Assembly: GCF_016722895.1 (NCBI RefSeq)
Contig: NZ_JAEQNA010000001.1
Span: 992,001-1,056,000 of the forward strand
Reading direction: 5' to 3'
DNA: 64,000 nt
Origin: Ramlibacter aurantiacus
Lineage (GTDB): Bacteria; Pseudomonadota; Gammaproteobacteria; Burkholderiales; Burkholderiaceae_C
Positions 36,769 to 44,875 of this stretch are shown here, one piece after another. The position numbers were made by a program, and so were the translations under genes. The notes under the pieces were generated by a model that did no database searches, was not told the DNA's origin, and worked only from the letters and a program-made list of their open reading frames with translations. Every line of letters begins with the position of its first letter. The first letter of the stretch is position 1.

Positions 36769-36825
36769 GCGGCATAGGATTCCGAAATTCGCGCGATCGC
36801 GCTCGCGGGCAGCACAATATGCCGC
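36769..36825. promoter_or_regulatory. Long inverted repeat in the aceE/lrp divergent promoter
   Basis: Arms GCGGCATA (36769-36776) and TATGCCGC (36818-36825) flank 41 bp that include TTCCGAAATTCGCG. The right arm ends directly at the GTG start of the Lrp gene. Paired arms in the only 80 bp between divergent genes suit a dimeric or octameric Lrp/AsnC regulator that controls itself and the E1 gene. Confidence 0.5.
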
Positions 36826-37299
36826 GTGAAGCACCTAGACACCCTCGATCTGCGCATCTTGCGAGAACTGCAGCAAGACGGCTCCCTCTCCAACGTGGAG
36901 CTGGCGCGCCGCGTCCACCTCTCGCCGTCGCCCTGCCTGGCCCGGGTGAAGGCCCTGGAGGCGGCCGGCGTCATCCAGCGCTACGTGGCGCTGGCCGATG
37001 CGAAGGCCCTGGGGCTGGGCCTCAACGTGTTCATCAACATCAGCCTCAAGGAACAGTCCAAGGCGGCGCTCGCGGATTTCGAGCGGCGCATCGCCGAGCA
37101 CGAGGAGGTGATGGAGTGCTACCTGATGACCGGCGACAGCGACTACCTGATCCGGGTCGCCGTTCCGGACATCGCGGCGCTGGAACGCTTCATCCTGGAT
37201 CAACTGACGCCGATCCCCGGCATCGAGAAGATCCGGTCCAGCTTCACGCTCAAGCAGGTGCGCTACAAGACGGCGCTGCCTTTGCCTCTGGGCGGCTAG
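36826..37299 (+). CDS. Lrp/AsnC-family transcriptional regulator
   Basis: 157 aa with a GTG start. N-terminal helix-turn-helix (LDTLDLRILRELQQDGSLSNVELARRVHLSPSPCLARVKALEAAGVIQRYVALAD) and C-terminal RAM effector domain (LADFERRIAEHEEVMECYLMTGDSDYLIRVAVPDIAALERFI...IPGIEKIRSSFTLKQVRYKTALPL). It is divergent from the E1 gene and probably regulates it in response to an amino acid such as methionine or a branched-chain amino acid. Only 7 bp separate its stop from the stop of the converging FAH gene. Confidence 0.94.
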   Translation: MKHLDTLDLRILRELQQDGSLSNVELARRVHLSPSPCLARVKALEAAGVIQRYVALADAKALGLGLNVFINISLKEQSKAALADFERRIAEHEEVMECYLMTGDSDYLIRVAVPDIAALERFILDQLTPIPGIEKIRSSFTLKQVRYKTALPLPLGG

Positions 37300-37306
37300 G
37301 AGCTGC

Positions 37307-38149
37307 TCAGAGCTCGGCGCGCACCACGTTGCGCAGCACCCCGACCTGCGAAACCTCCACCTCCACCACGTCCCCGGGCTTCATCCAGACCGGCGGGTTG
37401 CGCTTGGCACCGACACCACCGGGCGTGCCGGTGACGATGACGTCCCCGGGCGCCAGCGGCAGGAAGGTCGAGAGGTAGGCGATCAGCCGCGGGATCGGAA
37501 AGATCAGCTGGCTGGTGTCGGCCCGCTGCATCACCTGGCCGTTCAGGCGCGTCTCCAGCGTGAGCACCTCCCCGTCGGCGATGTCGCCGCGCGTGACCAT
37601 CCAGGGGCCGAACGCGCCGGTGCCGGCGAAGTTCTTGCCCGGCGTGAACTGGGCCGTGTGGTACTGCCAGTCACGCACCGATGCGTCGTTGTAGGCGCTG
37701 TAGCCGGCGATGTGTTGCCAGGCGCTGGCCTCGGGAATGCGCCGGCCGGGCTTGCCGATCACCAGGGCGATCTCGCCCTCGTAATCCAGCTGCGTCGATT
37801 CGGCCGGCATCACCAGGGGCCCGGCATGGCCCACCTGCGACGAGGCCACCCGCAGGAACACCGACGGGTTCGCCGTCTTGTCGCGCCGGGTCTCGACCCG
37901 GTGCTCCTCGTAGTTGTGCCCGATGCAGACGATCTTGTCCGGTCGCGGGATCACGGGCAGGAAATGCGCGGTGGCCAGGGGCGCGGTGTCGGGCCGCCCG
38001 CTCGCCTCGCGCGCGAGCGACTCGTGCACGCCGAGTTCCAGGGCGGTCTTCAGGTCGGGGACCTCGGGGCGCGAGAGGTCGATGACGCCGGTGTCCGTGA
38101 CCAGTCCCCAGGCGGGCCGGTTGTCGATGGTGAAGGAGGCGAGTTTCAT
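37307..38149 (-). CDS. Fumarylacetoacetate hydrolase (FAH) family protein
   Basis: 280 aa from the ATG at 38149. The FAH fold is clear: KIVCIGHNYEEHRVE, VFLRVASSQVGHAGPLVMP, LDYEGEIALVIGK (metal-binding Glu), GYSAYNDASVRDWQ, GKNFAGTGAFGPWMV, VTGTPGGVGAKR and MKPGDVVEVEV. Such enzymes hydrolyse or isomerise ring-fission products of aromatic meta-cleavage and related oxoacids. It is downstream of the IclR gene on the same strand and close to the extradiol-type dioxygenase, so a lower-pathway step is likely; the exact reaction is not determined. There is no Shine-Dalgarno sequence before the start: the leader is filled by a 9-bp tandem repeat. Confidence 0.9.
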   Translation of the reverse strand: MKLASFTIDNRPAWGLVTDTGVIDLSRPEVPDLKTALELGVHESLAREASGRPDTAPLATAHFLPVIPRPDKIVCIGHNYEEHRVETRRDKTANPSVFLRVASSQVGHAGPLVMPAESTQLDYEGEIALVIGKPGRRIPEASAWQHIAGYSAYNDASVRDWQYHTAQFTPGKNFAGTGAFGPWMVTRGDIADGEVLTLETRLNGQVMQRADTSQLIFPIPRLIAYLSTFLPLAPGDVIVTGTPGGVGAKRNPPVWMKPGDVVEVEVSQVGVLRNVVRAEL

Positions 38150-38153
38150 GATG

Positions 38154-38207
38154 CGTCGATGGCGTTGATGACGTTGATGGCGTTGATGGCGTTGATGGAA
38201 GGGGGGA
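38154..38207. repeat. 9-bp tandem repeat in the FAH gene leader
   Basis: Five units of CGTTGATGG (one with a base change) at 38163-38207 plus a degenerate sixth at 38154-38162. On the FAH strand this reads as repeated CCATCAACG. It ends 4 bp before the start codon and takes the place where a ribosome-binding site would be. Confidence 0.92.
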
Positions 38208-38219
38208 ACACCGGGAGGG

Positions 38220-38999
38220 TCAGGCGCGGCCATGGCCGCCGCGCTGCTGCCACTCCTGCGCGGCGGTTTCGATGCGGGCCTCGATGCGGCGGCTCGCGCT
38301 CTTGAGCAGAGTGAGCGCACGGGCCTCGGTGGCCAGGCTGGCCGGGGAAGGGATCACCACGCTCAGGCTGCCCAGCAGGCGCCGGCCCGACAGCAAGGGC
38401 ACGGCCAGGCCCATCACCGCCGAGTCGACTTCTTCGCGCGTGACCACATGACCCTGCTCGCGCAGCGGCGCCAGGGCCTCGTACAGGTCGTCGGCCGAGT
38501 GCGGCAGGCCGGCGTCATCGAGCGCGCGGGAGTCGTTCGCCACCAGCTCGCCCAGCTGCACGCGGCTCAGCTGGGCGAGGATGGCCTTGGAGGTGGCGCC
38601 GCGGTACAGCGGCATGGCCCGCCCGCGCTGGTAGCTGGACTGGATGGGCGCGTCGGGCTCGGTCACCTCCAGGATGCACATCACCTTGTTGTCATGCAGC
38701 CGGCACAGCAGCACGATGCCGTTGGTGTCGCGTGCCAGCACCGCCGGCAACTCGCCGGCCGCCTGCAACAGCGGATCGGCCAGGCGGATCTGCCGGTCGA
38801 GTTCGACGATGCGCGGTCCGAGCGCATAGCCGCGGGTATCCACCCGTTCGATGAGCCCGGCTGCCGCCAGCTGCTGCAGGTCGCGGTAGATCGTGGCCCG
38901 CGAGGCACCCAGGTGCGCCATCAAGGCGGCCGGCGTGACGATGGGCTGCTCGAGGCTGAAGGCTTCCAGGATGCGCAGCATGCGGTGCCGCTCGGTCAT
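38220..38999 (-). CDS. IclR-family transcriptional regulator
   Basis: 259 aa. Winged helix at the N-terminus (RHRMLRILEAFSLEQPIVTPAALMAHLGASRATIYRDLQQLAAAGLIERVDTRGYALG) followed by the IclR effector-binding domain (MPLYRGATSKAILAQLS, GHVVTREEVDSAVMGLAVPLL). The ATG at 38999 is preceded by AAGGAGCC; upstream ATGs are less well placed. It is divergent from the VOC/FAD-monooxygenase genes, and the gap holds two perfect CGTCTC-N7-GAGACG palindromes. IclR-type regulators of aromatic pathways are often activators responding to the substrate. Confidence 0.93.
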   Translation of the reverse strand: MTERHRMLRILEAFSLEQPIVTPAALMAHLGASRATIYRDLQQLAAAGLIERVDTRGYALGPRIVELDRQIRLADPLLQAAGELPAVLARDTNGIVLLCRLHDNKVMCILEVTEPDAPIQSSYQRGRAMPLYRGATSKAILAQLSRVQLGELVANDSRALDDAGLPHSADDLYEALAPLREQGHVVTREEVDSAVMGLAVPLLSGRRLLGSLSVVIPSPASLATEARALTLLKSASRRIEARIETAAQEWQQRGGHGRA

Positions 39000-39087
39000 G
39001 GCAGGGGCTCCTTGTGGCATGGGCACATCGCGGCGGAAGTGGACAGAGCGCCGGATGATCGCCGCGAATGATCCCGCCGCCATTCTC

Positions 39088-39106
39088 CGTCTCGCCGATT
39101 GAGACG
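39088..39106. promoter_or_regulatory. Palindromic operator candidate 1 (CGTCTC-N7-GAGACG)
   Basis: A perfect 6+6 inverted repeat with spacer GCCGATT, nearer the iclR start, 89 bp upstream of its ATG. An identical palindrome with a different spacer lies 104 bp away (39192-39210). Confidence 0.75.
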
Positions 39107-39191
39107 CGACACCTGCGCCGACGGTGTTCGATCAAGCCCGGCGGTCCGGGCGCCTGGGCGGCAGGGGGACCGGCCCACTGATTGCGTGCCG

Positions 39192-39210
39192 CGTCTCGCG
39201 CGATGAGACG
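39192..39210. promoter_or_regulatory. Palindromic operator candidate 2 (CGTCTC-N7-GAGACG)
   Basis: A perfect 6+6 inverted repeat with spacer GCGCGAT, 69 bp upstream of the VOC dioxygenase start. Same arms as site 1, so a shared regulator (most simply the divergent IclR protein) is likely. Confidence 0.75.
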
Positions 39211-39278
39211 TTCGTTTGCCGCCCTGGCGGTCGCTGCCGATCATCCGGCCGCATCACGTCTCCCACCCTGTTCTCGCC

Positions 39279-40106
39279 ATGACCCTCCGCGCCGTCCTTC
39301 ACCGATTGCACCTGCAATCCCCCCGCCCGCAGCCCATGGCCGCGTTCTACGGCCGTGCCTTCGGCATGCAGGTGGCGGCTGATGCAGGGCTCTTGCGCTG
39401 CACCGCGCCCGAGCGCGAAGTGAGCTTCTCCGAAGGTCAGGCGCAGCAGCTCGGCTACGCCTTGTTCCGCTTCGACCACGCGGCGGACTGGTCGGGTTTT
39501 CTCGACAGGATCGCCGCGCGGCCCACGGCGGATGCCTCGCAGCTGCCGGGCCTGCCGGATGGCGCCCGCCTGGTGCGCGACCCCGACGGCACCTGCCTGG
39601 CGTTCTTCCTTGCCGGCAAGCCGGCCGATCGGCCCGCCCCCGCCCTGCCCCCCGCCTGCGGCCAGCACTTCGCGCTGCGCACGCAACGCATCGACGAGAT
39701 GGTGGCCTTCTATGCCGACGTGCTGGGCTTCGTGGTGTCGGACCGGGTGCGGGATGCGCAAGGTCGGCTCACCGCCTGCTTCCTGCGCACGCACGACCTG
39801 CACCATTCGCTGGCGCTGTTCTCGGCGCCGGTCACCTGCTTCGACCACCAATCCTTCGAGACGCCGAACTGGGGCGACCTCAAGACCTGGGCCGACCACA
39901 TGGCCCATGAGCGGATCGAGATCGTCTGGGGCGTCGGCCGGCACGGCCCCGGCAACGATGCCTTCTTCATGGTGCGCGACCCCGACGGCAACCTGGCCGA
40001 GATCTCCACCGAAATCGAGGTTTGCGAAGCGGACCGGCCCGCGGGTTCGTGGCGCCACGAGGAGCGCACGCTGAACCTGTGGGGCAAAGCCATCCTGCGC
40101 AGCTGA
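39279..40106 (+). CDS. VOC-family extradiol dioxygenase-like protein
   Basis: 275 aa with two vicinal-oxygen-chelate modules (~1-115 and ~125-255). The second has the type I extradiol metal ligands in their expected places: His in CGQHFALRT, His in HHSLALFS, Glu in DPDGNLAEIS. The layout matches BphC/2,3-dihydroxybiphenyl-type enzymes, which cut catechols next to the hydroxyls. The ATG at 39279 fits the domain start. It is followed by the FAD hydroxylase gene (32-bp gap), giving a plausible hydroxylate-then-cleave pair. Actual substrate unknown. Confidence 0.88.
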   Translation: MTLRAVLHRLHLQSPRPQPMAAFYGRAFGMQVAADAGLLRCTAPEREVSFSEGQAQQLGYALFRFDHAADWSGFLDRIAARPTADASQLPGLPDGARLVRDPDGTCLAFFLAGKPADRPAPALPPACGQHFALRTQRIDEMVAFYADVLGFVVSDRVRDAQGRLTACFLRTHDLHHSLALFSAPVTCFDHQSFETPNWGDLKTWADHMAHERIEIVWGVGRHGPGNDAFFMVRDPDGNLAEISTEIEVCEADRPAGSWRHEERTLNLWGKAILRS

Positions 40107-40138
40107 GACGCCGTGGACACCGTTCGCAGACGCCGCCC

Positions 40139-41776
40139 ATGAACCCCACCCACTACCCCGTCGCCATCGTCGGCACCGGCCCGACCGGCCTGGTGCTGGC
40201 CCACCTGCTGGCACGCCAGGGTGTCCGCGTCCTGGTGCTGGAGCGCTCGCCGGGCACCGAGCCCGAAGCCCGCGCGGTCACCATCGACGACGAAAGCCTT
40301 CGCACCCTGCAAGCCACCGGCATGCTGCCGCAGCTGCTGCCGGACATCGTGCTGGGCTATGGCGTGCACTACTACTCGTGGCGCAACCGGCTGTTCGCAC
40401 GGATCGAGCCGCAGTCGGCCGAATACGGCTATCCCAAGCGCAACGCCTTCCGCCAGGGCCTGCTCGTGCAGCGACTGGCCCAAGGGCTGGCGCGGCATCC
40501 CACGGTGGACTTGCGCTTTCGGCACGAATTGCTCGGGTTCGAGCAGACCGACCGCGCGGTGCTGCTGCGCGTGGCCACGCCCGAGGGTGAAGCGACCTTC
40601 AGCTGCGATTGGCTGGCCGCCTGCGACGGCGGGCGCAGCCCCGTGCGCGAGGCGCTGGGCATCGCGCTGTCCGGCACCACCTACGCCGAGAAGTGGGTCA
40701 TTGCCGATCTGCTCCAGCGCCGCAGCAGCTTCCGCCACACACGCACCTACTGCGATCCCATCCGCCCGGCGATCCGGCTGCCCGGCCCGCAGTCCACCGT
40801 GCGCTACGAGTTCATGCTGCACCCCGGCGAGGAGCCCGGGCAGGCGCTGGACGAGGGCCGTCTGCGCGCGTGGATCCGCCAGCGCGAGCCGGCCGACGCC
40901 GACCTGCCGATCGCCCGCAAGGTGGTCTACACCTTCCATGCGCGCATGGCCGAGCGCTGGCGCGCGGGCCGGGTGCTGCTGGCCGGCGACGCCGCGCACC
41001 TCACGCCGCCCTTCGCGGGACAGGGCATGAACAGCGGCATCCGCGACGCGGCCAACCTGGCCTGGAAGCTCGCCGCGGTGGCGAAGGGGCAGGCCCGGCC
41101 CGCGCTCCTGGACACCTACGAACAGGAGCGCAAGCCGCACGCGTGGTCGTTGATCCGCATGGCGCTGCGCATCGGCGCGTTCATGCAGCCGAAGTCCCGA
41201 CCCGGCGCCGCGATTGGCCAGACCCTGCTGAAGCTGGCCTGCCTGGTGCCCGGCGCGCGCGACTACGTGCTGCAGCTGAAGTTCAAGCCCAGGCCGCGCT
41301 TCGCGGCCGGCCTGCTGCACGCCGGCGCGCACGCGCGGGCAGCCATCCCCCCGGGCCAGCTGATGACGCAGCCTCGCATGCAACTCGCCGGCGGCGGCGA
41401 CATCCTGCTGGACGACGTGCTCGGCGCCGGCTTCGCCGTCATCCAGTGGGCCAGCTCACCGACGGCGGTGCTGCCGGGCGTGCTGGCGGCTCGGACGCTC
41501 CGCGTGCTGCGCAGGGAGGACGACTTTCTCGACAGCACCGCCGACCCGGCTGGCGAGCACGCCCTGGTGCGCGACGTCGGCGGCGAAATCGCGCGGGTGC
41601 TGGACAGCGCGGGCGCCGATGCCCTGCTGCTGCGCCCCGACCGGCATGTGCTCGCCTACCGCGAGCGGGGTGCGAGCGCATGGGCCGACACCCTGCAGCG
41701 GGTGCTGGGGCCCTACTTCGACGAGAGCGGCGCCGATGGCCGAGCGGTGTCCACGACGCAGGCCCTTGCGGCCTGA
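40139..41776 (+). CDS. FAD-dependent aromatic monooxygenase (MhpA/PheA-like)
   Basis: 545 aa, class A flavoprotein hydroxylase. The FAD-binding G12-T-G-P-T-G17 motif, the second Asp-Gly motif (CDGGRSP, Asp163) and the ribityl-binding GDAAHLTPPFAGQGMNSGIRDA (Gly283-Asp284) are intact. The C-terminal ~150 residues form the thioredoxin-like domain seen in MhpA and related phenol hydroxylases. It likely ortho-hydroxylates a phenolic acid to the catechol used by the VOC dioxygenase just upstream. I chose the ATG at 40139 because it gives the standard N-terminus. Confidence 0.92.
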   Translation: MNPTHYPVAIVGTGPTGLVLAHLLARQGVRVLVLERSPGTEPEARAVTIDDESLRTLQATGMLPQLLPDIVLGYGVHYYSWRNRLFARIEPQSAEYGYPKRNAFRQGLLVQRLAQGLARHPTVDLRFRHELLGFEQTDRAVLLRVATPEGEATFSCDWLAACDGGRSPVREALGIALSGTTYAEKWVIADLLQRRSSFRHTRTYCDPIRPAIRLPGPQSTVRYEFMLHPGEEPGQALDEGRLRAWIRQREPADADLPIARKVVYTFHARMAERWRAGRVLLAGDAAHLTPPFAGQGMNSGIRDAANLAWKLAAVAKGQARPALLDTYEQERKPHAWSLIRMALRIGAFMQPKSRPGAAIGQTLLKLACLVPGARDYVLQLKFKPRPRFAAGLLHAGAHARAAIPPGQLMTQPRMQLAGGGDILLDDVLGAGFAVIQWASSPTAVLPGVLAARTLRVLRREDDFLDSTADPAGEHALVRDVGGEIARVLDSAGADALLLRPDRHVLAYRERGASAWADTLQRVLGPYFDESGADGRAVSTTQALAA

Positions 41777-41817
41777 CCCGGCTGGCGCGAAAACGTCCGA
41801 CTTGTTATACCGGTGCC

Positions 41818-41836
41818 TGTCTCAGCCCATGAGAAG
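41818..41836. promoter_or_regulatory. Degenerate third copy of the IclR-type palindrome
   Basis: TGTCTC-AGCCCAT-GAGAAG: same architecture (6-N7-6) as the two perfect sites between iclR and the VOC gene, with 10 of 12 arm bases kept. It sits 67 bp upstream of the Bug receptor start, in the promoter region of the next operon, next to TTGTTATAC. Confidence 0.45.
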
Positions 41837-41903
41837 CCCACCCCCCACCCGCCATCCGGCCTTCCACAATCACCTCGACCAACCACACACGGAGACAAAC
41901 CGC

Positions 41904-42878
41904 ATGATCCGCATCCCCTCGTCCCTCCGGCTCCTGGTGGGCGCTTGCGCCCTGCTCGCCGCCGCCGCCTCTTCAGCCGCGCCGTTCTCGGGCGGCAACG
42001 TGACCATCGTGGTGGGCGGCCCGCCCGGCAGTTCGTTCGACAACGCGGCCCGGCTGGTCGCCGAACCACTTTCGAAGGAATGGGGCGTGCCCGTGGTGGT
42101 GGAGAACCGCCCCGGTGCCTCGGGGATGATTGCCGCGTCCCAGGTGGCGCGCGCCGCACCCGACGGCCGGACCATCCTGCTGACCGTCACCCCCACCGTC
42201 CAGGCGCCGCACCTGGTGCGCAACCCGAGCTACGACCCCGTGGCCAGCTTCGCGCCGCTGGGCCAGATGTTCGACGCGCGCCTGTGGCTGGCGGTCAATG
42301 CCAGCGTGCCGGCGCAGACGCTGCCGCAGTTCCTGCAGGTGGCCCGCAAGCCCGACGCCCGCTTCAGCTACGCCTCGCCCGGCAACGGCTCCACGCCGCA
42401 CCTGAACGCGCTGCTGCTGACCCAGCAGGCGAAGGTCGACATGCTGCACGTGGCCTACAAGGGCATTCCTCCGGCGGTGATGGACACCGTCTCCGGCCAG
42501 GTCACGGCCGTGTTCGCCTCGTACTCCGACGTCGCCCCGCACGCGCGCGCGGGCAAGCTGCGCATCCTGGCCAGCACCGGCCGCGGCCGCTCCGAACTCA
42601 GTCCCGACGTCCCCAGCTTCCGCGAGCAAGGCTTCAACAGCCTGGACTTCGTGGGCTTCGGCGGCCTGGTGGTGCCGGCCGCGACGCCCGCGCCGGTGGT
42701 CGCCGAGATGGCGCAGGCCCTGCAGCAGGTGATGGGCCGCACCGACATCAAGGCCCGACTGTTCGCGCTCGGCTTCGAGCCGAAGTCGGCCGGGCCCGAA
42801 GCCTTCGGCAAGGTGATCCGCGAGCAGAGCGCCTTCTGGAAGAAGCTGATCCAGGACGCGCGCCTGACCGCCGAATGA
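41904..42878 (+). CDS. Bug-family tripartite tricarboxylate transporter receptor
   Basis: 324 aa. Signal peptide MIRIPSSLRLLVGACALLAA... ending SSA-APFSGGNVTIVVGGPPGSSFD. Family motifs: VVVENRPGASGMIAASQVARAAPDGRTIL, VAYKGIPPAVMDTVSGQV, VPSFREQGF. It is the first gene of an operon that runs through the TAXI protein, bicupin, alcohol dehydrogenase and dienelactone hydrolase, most with ATGA overlaps or very short gaps. It probably binds the carboxylated aromatic or ring-fission acid used by these enzymes. Confidence 0.93.
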   Translation: MIRIPSSLRLLVGACALLAAAASSAAPFSGGNVTIVVGGPPGSSFDNAARLVAEPLSKEWGVPVVVENRPGASGMIAASQVARAAPDGRTILLTVTPTVQAPHLVRNPSYDPVASFAPLGQMFDARLWLAVNASVPAQTLPQFLQVARKPDARFSYASPGNGSTPHLNALLLTQQAKVDMLHVAYKGIPPAVMDTVSGQVTAVFASYSDVAPHARAGKLRILASTGRGRSELSPDVPSFREQGFNSLDFVGFGGLVVPAATPAPVVAEMAQALQQVMGRTDIKARLFALGFEPKSAGPEAFGKVIREQSAFWKKLIQDARLTAE

Positions 42879-43873
42879 AGAAGGGCCCCATGAGCACCTC
42901 GCCCCGCCTCGAGCGCTCCTACCACCTGACCTTCGTCGGCGACTGGGGACAGGCCAACTTCCACCGCATCTGCTCCTGGCTGTGCGAAGAGTTCTGCCGC
43001 CGCACCGGCGACAAGAGCCGCGTCGCCATCTGGAGCATCCGGCACGGCGGCATCGAAGCGGTGGACCTGGTGCAGCAGGGCGAGGCCGACCTGTGCATCG
43101 TCACGCCGGCCATGCTGCTGCCCCAGGCGCTCACCGGGACAGGCATCTTCCAGGGGCACGCCGCGCCCAACCTGCGCGCGCTGGCGGTGCTGCCGCAGAA
43201 CGACCGCATGATCCTGGCGCTGGACCCGAAACTCGGCATCCGCTCCTTCGAGGAGCTGCGGCAGAAGCGGCCTGCGCTGCGCATCGCGGCCTCGCGCGAC
43301 GACGGCACCAACTTCATCGGCCACGTGGGGCGCCTGGTGATGGCGGCGCACGGCATCGACGAAGCCACGCTCGCGTCCTGGGGCGGCAGCTACCGGGTCG
43401 GCACCAAGCCACAGGAAAGCCTGGCCCTGATGCTCGAAGGCCAGGTCGACGCCGTGCTGCAGGAGGCCATCATGACCCCGCAGTGGCACGAGCTGGTCGA
43501 GTCCGGCCGGGCGGTTCCGCTGCCGGCGGAACCCCAGGCCATGGCGAGCCTGCGCGAGCAGCACGGCATCGGCTCGGACGTCCTGCCGGCGGGCTACTGG
43601 ACGCCGCTGGCGCAGCCGCTGCCCGCGGTCGATTTCTCCGACTTCGTGATCCTGGTGCGCGACGACCTGCGCGAAGAAGTCGCGCACCTGCTGACCTGGT
43701 GCCTGGTCGAGACCCGCGCCGCGATCGAGCGCCAGTACAAGCACCTGCCGCCGCACCGCAGTCCCTTGAGCTACCCCCTGCTGCCGGAGCGCATGGCGCG
43801 GCCGCCGATCGAATTGCATCCCGGTGCCCGCCGCTACTACGTCGAGTCGGGCGTGCTTGCCGCAAGCGCCTGA
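42875..43873 (+). CDS. TAXI-type TRAP solute-binding protein homolog lacking a signal peptide
   Basis: 332 aa, starting in an ATGA overlap with the Bug receptor. The fold reads as the TAXI family of TRAP binding proteins: GGIEAVDLVQQGEADLCIVTPAML, LRALAVLPQNDRMILALDP, DGTNFIGHVGRLVMAAHGID, and the typical end LHPGARRYYVESGV. But the protein begins MKKGPMSTSPRLERSYHLTFVG, with no export signal of any kind, and no alternative upstream start is possible because the preceding gene ends there. It would therefore stay in the cytoplasm, unlike normal TAXI proteins. A ligand-sensing or storage role is conceivable. Confidence 0.8.
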   Translation: MKKGPMSTSPRLERSYHLTFVGDWGQANFHRICSWLCEEFCRRTGDKSRVAIWSIRHGGIEAVDLVQQGEADLCIVTPAMLLPQALTGTGIFQGHAAPNLRALAVLPQNDRMILALDPKLGIRSFEELRQKRPALRIAASRDDGTNFIGHVGRLVMAAHGIDEATLASWGGSYRVGTKPQESLALMLEGQVDAVLQEAIMTPQWHELVESGRAVPLPAEPQAMASLREQHGIGSDVLPAGYWTPLAQPLPAVDFSDFVILVRDDLREEVAHLLTWCLVETRAAIERQYKHLPPHRSPLSYPLLPERMARPPIELHPGARRYYVESGVLAASA

Positions 43874-43886
43874 ACAGGAGAAACCC

Positions 43887-44864
43887 GTGACCATCGTCCG
43901 TGAGGCCATCGACGCCTTCCCTTTCGAGGCCGAGCCCTTCGTCATCGAGCGCCGCGAGGACCTGCTGCTGTCCGCGCCGCTGCCCCACAAGGGCGCTCGC
44001 GAGCCCCGGCCGCCGCTGCAGGCCGCCCACTTCGCGCCCCGCTACATCGACCAGCCCTTCGTGCCGCCGCGCGGCGTGTACGAGAGCGAGTTCATCCGCG
44101 TCGAGTGGCAGACCATGGACGCACGCCAGCCCTTCTACCACCGCAACTGCGGGGTGGACGAGCTCTCGTTCCAGGTCGATGGCGATCGCACCCTGATGAC
44201 CGAACTGGGCAGCGTCGAGCTGCGCCCGGGTGACTTCACGCTGCTGCCGGATGGCGTGGCCCACGACAACTTCGGCCGGCGCGACATCCACCTGCTGTTC
44301 TACGTGCCCGGTGGCGTGGTGCCGCTGCAGGCGCCGGTGCGCGAGTCTCGGCACCTGCTGCCGCCGTTCGAGGGCTGGCAACCCGCCGTGCTCAACGAAC
44401 TGGTGACCCAGGGCCTGGCGGGCCCGGGGCAGGACGTGGTGATGGCCCCGGTGGACGAGCGCCTGTTGCTGGAGCAGGCCGCTCGCCAGCCCCGCCGCCT
44501 GCAGGTGCTGCGCGCGGGCGACCACGAGGGCACGCACTGGCTCTACCAGGCGCCGGAGGTGCGGATCGGCATGGCCCGCGCCAGCGCCAGCGACGGCACG
44601 CGCTACACCCGCCACCGCGATGCCGACGAACTGCACTACCAGGTGTCCGGCACCCGCACGCTGGTCACGCAACGGGGCTGCATCGAGCTGCAGCCCGGCG
44701 ACTTCGTCTGCGTCCCGCGGGCCTTGGCCTTCACCAGCATCCACCACCAACCCAGCTCCCATCTCGTGCTGGCCTCGCGCCAGCCGCTGCCGCTGGTGGC
44801 GCCCGCCAGCCGCACGGCCGAACGCTTCTCCCCTGAACGCCTGCGCGAACTGCGCGGCACTTGA
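43887..44864 (+). CDS. Bicupin protein (homogentisate/gentisate dioxygenase-like)
   Basis: 325 aa with a GTG start preceded by AGGAG. Two cupin domains: the first (residues ~70-145) has HRNCGVDELSFQ and a later His (DGVAHDN); the second (~225-300) has TRHRDADELHYQVSGTRTL...RPGD-like LQPGDFVCVP. The order and the H-x5-E spacing recall homogentisate 1,2-dioxygenase relatives more than classic gentisate dioxygenase. It may be a ring-cleaving dioxygenase or a non-catalytic bicupin. It lies in the middle of the Bug/TAXI/ADH/DLH operon. Confidence 0.75.
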   Translation: MTIVREAIDAFPFEAEPFVIERREDLLLSAPLPHKGAREPRPPLQAAHFAPRYIDQPFVPPRGVYESEFIRVEWQTMDARQPFYHRNCGVDELSFQVDGDRTLMTELGSVELRPGDFTLLPDGVAHDNFGRRDIHLLFYVPGGVVPLQAPVRESRHLLPPFEGWQPAVLNELVTQGLAGPGQDVVMAPVDERLLLEQAARQPRRLQVLRAGDHEGTHWLYQAPEVRIGMARASASDGTRYTRHRDADELHYQVSGTRTLVTQRGCIELQPGDFVCVPRALAFTSIHHQPSSHLVLASRQPLPLVAPASRTAERFSPERLRELRGT

Positions 44865-44875
44865 ACCTTTCGATC

